Shown piece after piece: positions 1 to 6,464 of a stretch of 6,496 nt of DNA; the stretch's first letter is position 1, and every line of letters begins with the position of its first letter. The DNA lies in the NCBI GenBank assembly GCA_039933635.1, contig JBDTNQ010000160.1, positions 1-6,496 of the forward strand, given 5' to 3'. Both the position numbers and the translations under genes were made by a program. Under the pieces are notes generated by a model that saw only the letters and a list, made by a program, of their open reading frames with translations, was not told the DNA's origin and did no database searches. The DNA is from JBDTNQ01 sp039933635. Lineage in GTDB: Bacteria; Acidobacteriota; Vicinamibacteria; Vicinamibacterales; SCN-69-37.

Positions 1-386
1 ACGCCGAGCAGACCATCGACACCGCGCGCCGCTCGATCCACGGGTCGCAGTTGACGTGTGGGCCGCTCTGCTCCGATGAGCGCCAGTTCCCAAGCCATCC
101 CTCGTCGACGCTCCTCGCCAAACAGACGGCGTATCTCTTGATCCGAGGCGGGGACGATCTGGTCAAGATCATGGACCGCGTCACGCTTCGCGTGGCCGAA
201 GGGTACACGCTCGGCGCTGATCCAAAAGCCCGGGCGAAATTCGCCGACGCCGCGGCCGGCATCGACGACTACGTCGCCAGAACGAAGCAGCTGTGCGCGC
301 GCGGCAACATGCCCACCGAAACCGAGGCGCTGCTGGTGAATCAGGCCGCGACGTTGCGCCAGGCGGTTTCGGCGCTGACACGGTAG
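1..386 (+). CDS. 3' end of an unrecognised protein gene (partial)
   Basis: The reading frame is open from the window edge (first whole codon at base 3) to a TAG at 384-386, giving about 127 residues. A TTG at 51 could be a start, but the frame is open before it with similar codon use and no Shine-Dalgarno sequence is seen, so the true start probably lies outside the window. The visible part has two nearby cysteines (TCGPLC), a hydrophobic stretch around LLAKQTAYLLI, then a probably helical, charged and alanine-rich tail ending QAVSALTR. There is no recognisable catalytic motif, signal peptide or membrane segment. G/C-rich third codon positions support real coding. I do not recognise the family. 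It points toward the repeat-rich gap and has no same-strand neighbour in the window. Confidence 0.55.
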   Translation, partial: AEQTIDTARRSIHGSQLTCGPLCSDERQFPSHPSSTLLAKQTAYLLIRGGDDLVKIMDRVTLRVAEGYTLGADPKARAKFADAAAGIDDYVARTKQLCARGNMPTETEALLVNQAATLRQAVSALTR

Positions 387-508
387 TCGGTCCAAGCGGA
401 TGTAGCCAGATGTCGACCCCGCACTGAACCGGCCCGACCGCGCCGCGGGGTCCCTGGGGCCTGTCCTATGCGTCCTTTGAACGCTTTTGATCTGGAATCA
501 CACGGTGT

Positions 509-887
509 GGCTACCGGCGCACCCATCACCGATCCATCTCTCGCTCAGTCCCAGTCCGCCGCCGTCTGCCTCCTGCGGCCCGACGAAACTCTCCAGCCGC
601 CGCACGGGGTAACCCAGACCATCCACGACGATGCCCAGCGTATGCGCGCGCGGGTTAGGAGTGCCGACGAGACGTTCCAGCCCACGCATGTGGCAGTCGG
701 CCCAACCCACGGAACGAGTCCAGACCGCGCACTCATCTCCCCAGCCGGCGTACGCGCCGTCCAGAACGGTCCGCACCCGGGCCCAGCCGGCGCACGGCGA
801 ACGCCAGCAGCGGCACGCTTGGTCCTGGCGCAACCACGCCGGGCCCCAGAGCCCGCACGAACAGGTCCAGCCGCCAGAAGAACTCAT
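509..887. repeat. Degenerate 21-bp tandem repeat array (block 1)
   Basis: Read on the + strand, a unit beginning CCAG recurs with a 21-bp step. CCAG starts at 551, 593, 614, 635, 677, 720, 741, 761, 783, 804, 846 and 867, so the intervals are 21, 42 or within one base of these. The skipped positions (572, 656, 698, 825) still carry diverged units. The core is CCAGCCGCCGCACG, with ACG 11 bases into many units (for example 783, 804, 825 and 846). The best copies are at 593, 741 and 783. Sixteen units span 551-887, and a diverged one, CTACCGGCGCAC, lies at 511-522. Two units are 22 bp (698, 761) and one is 20 bp (741). Units are diverged, so this is an old or relaxed array. No unit-spacer structure like CRISPR is present. 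Confidence 0.8.
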
Positions 888-959
888 CCGGAAGTCCTTT
901 AGATCGGTATGGATCCGCCCCTGGGGCCGGTCGTGTCACATCCGGAAGATGGGTGTGCC
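516..959. repeat. Inverted 12-bp pair bracketing block 1
   Basis: GGCGCACCCATC at 516-527 is the reverse complement, with one mismatch, of GATGGGTGTGCC at 948-959. The first lies at the left edge of block 1 and the second opens block 2. The pair supports the idea that the two periodic blocks are oppositely oriented versions of the same unit. Given the many related units, it may simply be one unit pairing with another rather than a mobile-element end; no target duplication or transposase accompanies it. Confidence 0.4.
885..948. repeat. 10-bp direct repeat CATCCGGAAG at the block 1/block 2 junction
   Basis: CATCCGGAAG occurs at 885-894, directly at the end of block 1, and again at 939-948, directly before block 2. 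The copies are 54 bp apart on the same strand. They bracket the only stretch (895-938) between the two periodic blocks. The copies could mark a duplication boundary, but ten bases in a repeat-rich, GC-rich region is weak evidence. Confidence 0.4.
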
Positions 960-1316
960 TTCGCCGAAGGATGCCTCTGCATCATCGACACGATGGGTGA
1001 GGACCGCCCAATGATGGGTCGCGCGTACCTGGACGATGCGTGCGCGGCGCGGGGTGATTCCTCAGCCGTGTCCCGATCACCGGCATGCGTTGGACTCCGG
1101 ACGACCCCGCACGTCGCCCACGATCTCTGTGGACTCCCGGTAGATGCCCGGATCGATCCAAGGAGATTCGTCACTGCCCGGCGATCGTCGCCGTGCCTGG
1201 GTTAGATGATGAGTGCAGTTCCAGAGACGATCGACCCCGGCGCGTTCGATGCTGCCTTTGGGGCAGGTCGACGATCCGTGTGTGGGGCACGCAGATGGGC
1301 TGAGCCCGGCGACGAT
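948..1316. repeat. Weaker 21-22-bp periodic block anchored on GAT (block 2)
   Basis: The trinucleotide GAT occurs 20 times here, about three times the chance expectation, and mostly at 21-22-bp steps: 948, 970, 992, 1013, 1035, 1056, then 1122, 1143, 1165, then 1183 and 1205, 1208 and 1229, 1273 and 1294. Several units open GATGGGTG or GATGCGTG (948, 992, 1013, 1035). Sequence after the anchor is poorly conserved. The 1035 unit (GATGCGTGCGCGGCG) and the 1183 unit (TCGTCGCCGTGC) resemble the reverse complement of the block 1 core, suggesting that block 2 is an inverted, more decayed relative. Periodicity is clear by eye, but the relation to block 1 is an inference. Confidence 0.5.
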
Positions 1317-1427
1317 CACGGGTGCCGGCTACTTGCAGACCTGTGCCGTGGATGAATTGGCGTAGGTCGTTGTGACCGTCGTGCTGCCGACGCGACGGTA
1401 GCGGAGTGGTCGCGTCGTTGTGCGATC

Positions 1428-3293
1428 TCAGGTCGTTGTCGGCGCGAAACGTTCGCGCACCCAGCCTTCGAACCGGTCGCACATCCGTTCTTCGCCGTCG
1501 CTCGAATCGGCGATCTGTTCGGCGCCGTGGACGATGCGGATGTGGGCGTCGAGAGAACGCGCCACCTGGTCGGGATAGTGACGGGCGGAGGCCGAGCGCA
1601 TCGTCGCCTCGGCCTGGGCGCACGCCTCGTCGACCGAGGCGTTGCAGTCCTCCGCGAGGTGCCGGGCCGAGAAGCCGGCGCCCGTGAGGCCGCGAAGCAT
1701 CGTGTCGTGATCGATGCTGTTGCCCGGCTCCCAGTAGTGCGCGGAGAGGGCGGGTCCAATCGCCGGGTTGTCGGTGAGGTAGCCGTGCTCGCGCAGGAAG
1801 TGCGCGCGTGTTTGCGAAACCGCCATGTAGGCCAGTAAGTAGCCTTGGTACGATGCGGCTGACTCCTGATTGAGCAAGTGCGGAATCGCGAGCAGGGGCC
1901 TCGGACTCTCCATGCCGAGGACTCGCACCTCGGTTTCGCGCGCCAGGGCGAGCACGGCCGCTGCCGTGAGGTCCGACTCCGCCATCTGGTAGAGGGCGGA
2001 TTCGAAATAGGGGACCACCGCGATGGCGCGCGCGTCGAACGCGCGCATGGGCTGCCGGCCCGCGACGCGCTCGAGAATCAACTCGCGCGGAATGGCCTCG
2101 CCCTCCTGCGTTGTTGCATAGCGGGCGAGCCAGTCGGCATCCGAAACGAGACTGTCGCAGAACATCGACTGCGTCTCGGCGTAGGCCATGGACGTCGGCG
2201 CGTATTCCTGGGAGAAGCACGGCGAGTTCTGTACCACGTTGGCGAAGTGCGCGGCGTGTCCGCCCTCGTGGAAGAGCGTGTCGATCGCGCGCAGACCGCT
2301 GCCCACCTGGTCAGGCTTGGCCTCGGCCGTAAAGTTGATGGCCGCTGGCACCCAGTCGCCACGCTCCGTCATCCAGCTCGGCACCGGGCCATGGCAGAAG
2401 CCGTTCTGGTGCTTGCCGGCCCGCTCCAGCAAGTCCAACTGCATCGTCGCGCCCCGGAACTGAATGCCGAGGCGACGGAAGCTGTGGACCCATCGGCGCA
2501 GCGCGAGACCAAAGGGCATGTACGGATCGAGGCGGCGAGTCACGTCGCCCGAGGCAAAGAAGCGGACGTTCCACGGCGCAGTCGCGTCGGCGCCGTGCCG
2601 CGCCCGCATGTCGGCCAGTGTTCGCGCGTTGGCGGATGCCGTCCGGCGGGTGAAGTCGTCGAGGATGTGCATGAGCGCCGAGGTCGTCATGCGCTCGCCC
2701 TTCTGCAGCTTCAGCTCGAAGTAGTTGTCGTAGCCCAGCGCCCGCGCGAAGCGGTTGCGCAGGCTGACCAATTCAAGGAACCCGTGATCGAGCACCCAGC
2801 GTTCAATGTCACGGAACGCGTCGAACGAACTTCGCCGGTGCGCCTCGACGCGGTTGGTCGCCTGGTTGGTAGCGAGCATTGGCAGCGATGCGACCTCCGG
2901 CTCGCCCTGTTCGTTGAGATGGCGTGGCTGGTACGCGCGCTTCTGCTCGAACAGCGTGGATTCGGCGGCCACGATCTCGCGCATGAGCGAGCGGCCCTCC
3001 GGGCTGTCGATGATGTTCGCTTCGAACACCGCCAGCCATCCGGTCAGGCCGTGGAGCAGGGCGTCGCGTTCGGCCCCCGGTGAGGACTGGCGTACGCGCG
3101 CCAACTCGTCACGGGTCTTCGTCAGCTTGGCGGGATCGGCGAGGAACTCGCGGTAGGCGCTCTCGGCTCGAACGAAGCCCGCCTGGTCGTCGCTCGTCGC
3201 CATGTAGGTCGACCAGAACAGGTCTTCCTTCGTCCTGTGGACGGCCACGTACGCGTGGTTCAGGTAGTCGAAGTACTCGCGCGCGCTCTGCAT
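1428..3293 (-). CDS. M3-family zinc metallopeptidase (oligoendopeptidase-like)
   Basis: Predicted 621-residue cytoplasmic zinc peptidase that would cleave short peptides. The M3 signature is intact: FHEGGHAAHF with zinc ligands His342 and His346 and catalytic Glu343, followed 27 residues later by Glu373 in AYAETQSMF, the expected third ligand. The helical N-terminal half (about 1-330) and the C-terminal tyrosine-rich region (SYQGYLLAYM, about 481-490, and HYWEPGN, about 519-525) fit the clam-shell fold that restricts substrates to oligopeptides. There is no signal peptide or membrane segment. I chose ATG at 3293; a TTG at 3335 would add 14 residues but has no Shine-Dalgarno sequence. GAGG precedes the ATG, though unusually close. 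The gene begins 63 bp after the permease stop on the same strand with no clear terminator between, so it may be the third gene of the operon. Exact subfamily (PepF, M3A or other) is not resolved. Confidence 0.93.
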   Translation of the reverse strand: MQSAREYFDYLNHAYVAVHRTKEDLFWSTYMATSDDQAGFVRAESAYREFLADPAKLTKTRDELARVRQSSPGAERDALLHGLTGWLAVFEANIIDSPEGRSLMREIVAAESTLFEQKRAYQPRHLNEQGEPEVASLPMLATNQATNRVEAHRRSSFDAFRDIERWVLDHGFLELVSLRNRFARALGYDNYFELKLQKGERMTTSALMHILDDFTRRTASANARTLADMRARHGADATAPWNVRFFASGDVTRRLDPYMPFGLALRRWVHSFRRLGIQFRGATMQLDLLERAGKHQNGFCHGPVPSWMTERGDWVPAAINFTAEAKPDQVGSGLRAIDTLFHEGGHAAHFANVVQNSPCFSQEYAPTSMAYAETQSMFCDSLVSDADWLARYATTQEGEAIPRELILERVAGRQPMRAFDARAIAVVPYFESALYQMAESDLTAAAVLALARETEVRVLGMESPRPLLAIPHLLNQESAASYQGYLLAYMAVSQTRAHFLREHGYLTDNPAIGPALSAHYWEPGNSIDHDTMLRGLTGAGFSARHLAEDCNASVDEACAQAEATMRSASARHYPDQVARSLDAHIRIVHGAEQIADSSDGEERMCDRFEGWVRERFAPTTT

Positions 3294-3356
3294 GGCCTCA
3301 AATGTATCGCGGCCGGCTATCGTGGCTCCAGCCAAGTCCGAGGCAATCCGCGGACG

Positions 3357-6008
3357 TCAGTCGGACCGAAGCGCCTTGACTGGATTCATTCGGCTCGCTC
3401 GCCGCGCCGGGACAGTACCCGCGATTGCCGCAACGACCAGCAGAAGAAGCACGGCGCCGGCGACCGATGCAAAGTCGAAGGGCTCGACGCCATAGAGCAG
3501 GGCTCTCGTCACGCGGCCGAGGCCAACAGCACCGGGCACGCCGAAGACGACGCCGGCGAAGGCCAGCAGCAGGGCCTCGCGAAGGACAAGCCAGAGCATG
3601 CCGCCGCTCGTGGCGCCAAGTGCCATGCGGATCCCGAACTCATTGGTTCGACGGGCGACCGAGTACGCGAGAAGGCCGTAGATCCCGATGGTGGCCAGAA
3701 CGAGCGCCAAGGCGCCAAAGGCCACGGCCAGACTTGAGACCAGCCGTTCTGTCACGAGCGACTGGTCGATCTGCGCCTGCATGGTCGACACGTTCGTGAT
3801 CAAGAGCGCCGGACCCGCGCTGTGGACTTCCCGCTGCACGGATGCGGCGAGCGCCCCTGCGTCGCCCGGCCCGCGGACCGAGAGCGCGAGCCGGTTGATC
3901 CGGTCTACCGACTGCGGGATGGCCAAATAGACGAAACGACCGGCTGGTGCGCGGAGGCTGTCGTGTTTCGCGTCCTGTACGACGCCGACGACCTCGTAGT
4001 CCGACTCGTGCTCACGCGAGAACCCGACCCGCGCCCCGATCGGATTGTGATCGCCGAAGTAGAAATGCGCGGCCGTTTTGTTGAGGATCGCCACCTTGGG
4101 CCCCTGCGGGCCGTCCGTGAGTGTGAAGCCACGACCAGCCGCGAGGTGCATACCGAACGTGTCGAAGTATTCAGGCGAGACGGAGATCAGGTGGATTTCG
4201 TCTCCTCGGGGCGTCTGGGAGACGAACCCCGGCACATAGAATCCCGTCCCTCGATTTCGGCCGCTGAGCGGGCTCATCGTCGACCAACTGGCCACACGCA
4301 CTTCTGGCATTGCGTGAAGACGCCCGAGGATGTCGGCTTGCATGGCCAGCCACGCGGGCTTGCCGAACCACTGTTGCTCCGGCGTCACCTCCATGGTGAG
4401 CATTCCGGTGGGCGCGAACCCCAACTCCACGGAGTGCAGCTGGTTCATCGTGCGGATGAAGAGTCCCGCGCCGGCCAGAACCACTGTGGATATGCACACC
4501 TGGGTGATCACCAAGACCCGACCAACGCGCAGCGCGCGCCGGTTGCCAGCCACGCTCCTGGAGCCGCACTGGAGGCCGCGAGCAGGATTGACGCGCGAGG
4601 CCCGGATGGCCGGCAGGACGGCAAAGCCCATTCCCGTGAGGAGGGAGACGGCCAGGGTATAGAGGAGGACACGTGGGTTCACCGATAGATTCAGGAGGAC
4701 GGGTCTGTTGCCCTCGGCGACGAATGCCGCAAGCGCGTGCCCAGCCTGGACGGCGAAGCCGATGCCCAAGACCGCTGCCACGCTCACGAGCACCATGGCC
4801 TCGGCGAGAGTCTGGCGAACAAGACGAGCACGCCCGGCGCCGATCGCCAGTCGTACGGCAAACTCCCTCTCTCGCGCCGTCGCTCGGGCGAGCATGAGAT
4901 TCGCGACATTCGCGGATGCGGCCACGAGGACCAATCCGGCGAGGATCATCAGCGCCGTGAGCGGACTCGCATACTGACGCCGCAGGCGATCGAGACCTCT
5001 CGCCGCTGGCGTGATTTCCACGTGATCGAACGACAGCGCCCGGATGGCGGGAGGCATCTGTGCGTCCGCCATGAATGTCTGGAATAGCGCGTTCGTTTCC
5101 GCTTGCGCTGGCTCGATGCGACCACCCGGCTTGAGCCGTGCGATCACGTCGAGCCACCAGTCCCCGCGGTCACGCAGCGATGCGGGATTGGACAACATCA
5201 TCGGGACAGCAATATCGATGGGCCGACCGGGCTCGGGCGACATGGCCTCGGCCGGCATCACACCCACGATTGTGACGGTCTGATCAAACATGCGAATTGA
5301 GCGGCCCACGACGGATGTGTCGCTGCCGAATCGCTGCTGCCAGTACGCGCGACTGATCACGGCGACCGGACCGTCGGGACCGCCACGACCGAGGATCTGG
5401 TCATCTGATGCCTTCAACGCCCGGCCGAGGAACGGCTTGATGCCGAGAACATCGTAGAAATTGCCAGAGACCCAGAGCCCGCGGACCTGTTCACGGCTGG
5501 CGTCAATCACTAACTCGAGGTTGGACGCGCTGAATGCCGCGACGCCGTCGAAGCTCGTGGTCCTGTCGCGGAAGAGTTCGAAGCCCGGGTAGGGAGGACC
5601 GCCATTGGGGCCGTCCGTGCCCGCGACCTGCAGGAATACGAGACGATTGGGTTCACGCGCGGGCAGGACTCGAAGAATCACCGCGTCCACAAGTCCGAAG
5701 ATCGTCGTGTTGGCGCCGATGCCCAGCGCGAGCGACAGGATGGCGACCGCCGCGAAGCCTCGGCTTCGCCAGAGCATGCGGACCGTCAGCCGCACGTCGG
5801 CGCCGAGGTCGTCGATCCACTGGTAGCCCCAGGCCTGCCGACACTCGTCCTTCTTGCCGGCGACGCTGCCGAACTCGATGCGCGCGCGCCGCTCCGCCTC
5901 AGGTCGATTGACACCCGCGCGGACCAAATCTTCCACGTAGGCGTCGACGTGGAACTGGAGTTCCGCCGCCATTCTGGCTTCGAAGCGGTTGCGTCCGAAG
6001 AGCCTCAT
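3357..6008 (-). CDS. ADOP-type MacB/FtsX-like ABC permease
   Basis: Predicted 883-residue inner-membrane permease with duplicated architecture. Residues 1 to about 60 are a soluble prefix (LQFHVDAYVEDLVRAG) typical of acidobacterial duplicated orphan permeases. TM1 follows at about 84-112 (LSLALGIGANTTIFG), then a MacB-type periplasmic domain to about 305. The first FtsX domain has TMs near 349-372, 402-428 and 447-470. The second half repeats the plan: TM near 497-518, periplasmic domain to about 740, and an FtsX domain with TMs near 757-783, 808-830 and 846-868. Cytoplasmic loops after TM pairs are alike in both halves (REFAVRLAIGAGR and NEFGIRMALGATS), as expected for ATPase-coupling helices. 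No ATPase is adjacent. The ATG at 6008 overlaps the padR stop as ATGA, and GGAG (6014-6017) sits 5 nt upstream. Family members are presumed to act in efflux or envelope transport; the substrate is unknown. Confidence 0.95.
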   Translation of the reverse strand: MRLFGRNRFEARMAAELQFHVDAYVEDLVRAGVNRPEAERRARIEFGSVAGKKDECRQAWGYQWIDDLGADVRLTVRMLWRSRGFAAVAILSLALGIGANTTIFGLVDAVILRVLPAREPNRLVFLQVAGTDGPNGGPPYPGFELFRDRTTSFDGVAAFSASNLELVIDASREQVRGLWVSGNFYDVLGIKPFLGRALKASDDQILGRGGPDGPVAVISRAYWQQRFGSDTSVVGRSIRMFDQTVTIVGVMPAEAMSPEPGRPIDIAVPMMLSNPASLRDRGDWWLDVIARLKPGGRIEPAQAETNALFQTFMADAQMPPAIRALSFDHVEITPAARGLDRLRRQYASPLTALMILAGLVLVAASANVANLMLARATAREREFAVRLAIGAGRARLVRQTLAEAMVLVSVAAVLGIGFAVQAGHALAAFVAEGNRPVLLNLSVNPRVLLYTLAVSLLTGMGFAVLPAIRASRVNPARGLQCGSRSVAGNRRALRVGRVLVITQVCISTVVLAGAGLFIRTMNQLHSVELGFAPTGMLTMEVTPEQQWFGKPAWLAMQADILGRLHAMPEVRVASWSTMSPLSGRNRGTGFYVPGFVSQTPRGDEIHLISVSPEYFDTFGMHLAAGRGFTLTDGPQGPKVAILNKTAAHFYFGDHNPIGARVGFSREHESDYEVVGVVQDAKHDSLRAPAGRFVYLAIPQSVDRINRLALSVRGPGDAGALAASVQREVHSAGPALLITNVSTMQAQIDQSLVTERLVSSLAVAFGALALVLATIGIYGLLAYSVARRTNEFGIRMALGATSGGMLWLVLREALLLAFAGVVFGVPGAVGLGRVTRALLYGVEPFDFASVAGAVLLLLVVAAIAGTVPARRASRMNPVKALRSD

Positions 6009-6346
6009 GGCTTCTCCGTCACGGCGTCGAGCACGCCGGCCACGACCGAGGAAAAGCGGTGCCACGAATCGGTCTCGGCCTTCAGATGCCGGCGGCCGGC
6101 GGCGGTCAGCGTGTAGAACTTCGCCTTCCGCTTGTTCTCGCTCTCTCCCCACTCGGACGCGATGAGACCCTGACGTTCGAGACGGTAGAGCGCCGGGTAA
6201 AGAGAGCCCTGCTGAATCTGGAGCCGCCCGCCGGTTAGCTGCTGCAGACGCAACAGCACACCGTAACCATGGAGCGCTCCGAGCGAGACGGCCTTCAAGA
6301 TGAGCATGTCCAGCGTGCCCTGGACGAGGTCGACCTGTTTCTGCAT
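6005..6346 (-). CDS. PadR-family winged-helix transcriptional regulator
   Basis: A 113-residue small PadR protein. The N-terminal winged helix runs from GTLDMLILKAV (10-20) through HGYGVLLRL (26-34) to the recognition helix GSLYPALYRLERQGLI (47-62), then a basic wing (ESENKRKAKFYTLT, about 68-81). A C-terminal helix (about 84-110) is the usual dimerisation element. I chose ATG at 6346 because GAGGG (6354-6358) lies 7 nt upstream and family members begin close to this point. An earlier in-frame start at 6379 would run through the predicted promoter. The stop overlaps the permease start (ATGA), so the two are translationally coupled. Known PadR proteins mostly repress their own operon and respond to small ligands; here the inverted repeat over its promoter suggests autoregulation. 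The ligand is unknown. Confidence 0.95.
   Translation of the reverse strand: MQKQVDLVQGTLDMLILKAVSLGALHGYGVLLRLQQLTGGRLQIQQGSLYPALYRLERQGLIASEWGESENKRKAKFYTLTAAGRRHLKAETDSWHRFSSVVAGVLDAVTEKP
6014..6017 (-). promoter_or_regulatory. Shine-Dalgarno of the permease inside padR
   Basis: GGAG on the - strand lies 5 nt before the permease ATG at 6008 and within the last codons of padR. Together with the ATGA overlap it fixes the permease start and supports coupled translation. Confidence 0.65.
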
Positions 6347-6353
6347 GCCTAGA

Positions 6354-6358
6354 CCCTC
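6354..6358 (-). promoter_or_regulatory. Shine-Dalgarno of padR
   Basis: GAGGG on the - strand lies 7 nt before the ATG at 6346. It decides between this start and an in-frame upstream one at 6379 that would fall within the promoter. It partly overlaps the promoter-proximal operator arm, so a short leader of roughly 15 nt is predicted. Confidence 0.6.
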
Positions 6359-6389
6359 TAGGAGGAGACTATACGACACACTCCTAGAG
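6356..6389. promoter_or_regulatory. Candidate PadR operator (9-bp perfect inverted repeat)
   Basis: CTCTAGGAG at 6356-6364 and CTCCTAGAG at 6381-6389 are exact reverse complements separated by 16 bp, with arm centres 25 bp apart. One arm abuts the -35 box and the other covers the predicted start site, so the -10 box lies between them. A third copy of the CCTAGA core at 6348-6353 pairs with TCTAGG at 6357-6362 in a smaller 6-3-6 palindrome over the ribosome-binding site. Position and symmetry fit an autoregulatory dimer site; that PadR is the binder is inferred. Confidence 0.6.
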
Positions 6390-6395
6390 CGTCAA
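6368..6395 (-). promoter_or_regulatory. Sigma-70-type promoter of the padR-permease operon
   Basis: On the - strand TTGACG (6390-6395) is followed after 16 bp by TATAGT (6368-6373). Both boxes are within one or two bases of consensus. The predicted transcription start is near 6361, about 15 nt before the padR ATG. The arms of the adjacent inverted repeat occupy the spacer next to the -35 box and the start site, so a bound repressor would block RNA polymerase. This is a by-eye call with no mapped start. Confidence 0.65.
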
Positions 6396-6464
6396 GGAGA
6401 GTCCTGCCACTCCAGACCTCCGCCCGGGGTAGGCGCCGCGCCGATATACTGTGTCGACGCCTTC

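Larger units (their letters stand above)
387..1427. other. 1.04-kb gene-free interval between convergent genes
   Basis: This stretch separates the + strand gene ending at 386 from the - strand peptidase ending at 1428. Several frames are open here on both strands, but they overlap one another, lack ribosome-binding sites and match no family I recognise, as expected by chance at this GC content. What it does hold is structure: a 21-bp periodic block at about 509-887 and a weaker 21-22-bp periodic block at about 948-1316, both listed separately. I see nothing specific in 387-508 or 1317-1427 apart from a short CACAACGAC-type repeat near the peptidase stop. No tRNA, rRNA, transposase remnant or clear hairpin-plus-T-tract terminator was seen. 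Confidence 0.7.

Noticed and set aside
551..887. CRISPR array
   Set aside because: Units are contiguous 21-mers without unique spacers of 30-40 bp, are too diverged, and no cas gene is near.
468..902. Open frames of 129-144 codons through the 21-bp array on both strands
   Set aside because: They have no Shine-Dalgarno sequence, the repeat register shifts by single bases inside them, and opposing strands are open at once, which is expected from stop-poor GC-rich repeats.
516..959. Insertion sequence with terminal inverted repeats
   Set aside because: The 12-bp inverted pair encloses no transposase frame and has no flanking target duplication; it is better explained as two repeat units in opposite orientation.
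1171..2220. A 349-codon open frame on the - strand
   Set aside because: It overlaps the C-terminal half of the peptidase in another frame and runs on into repeat DNA. Its arginine- and proline-rich composition is typical of an out-of-frame reading.
1878..3083. A 401-codon open frame on the + strand
   Set aside because: It lies entirely antisense to the well-supported M3 peptidase, whose zinc site and full-length fold are on the - strand. Long antisense frames are common opposite GC-rich genes.
3294..3356. Terminator or separate promoter between permease and peptidase
   Set aside because: Only a 5-bp GTCCG/CGGAC pairing without a T-tract, and no well-spaced -35/-10 pair, were seen.
3822..4688. 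A 288-codon open frame on the + strand, and a 328-codon frame at 4171-5157 on the - strand
   Set aside because: Both are out-of-frame readings of the permease gene with no family match or start signal.
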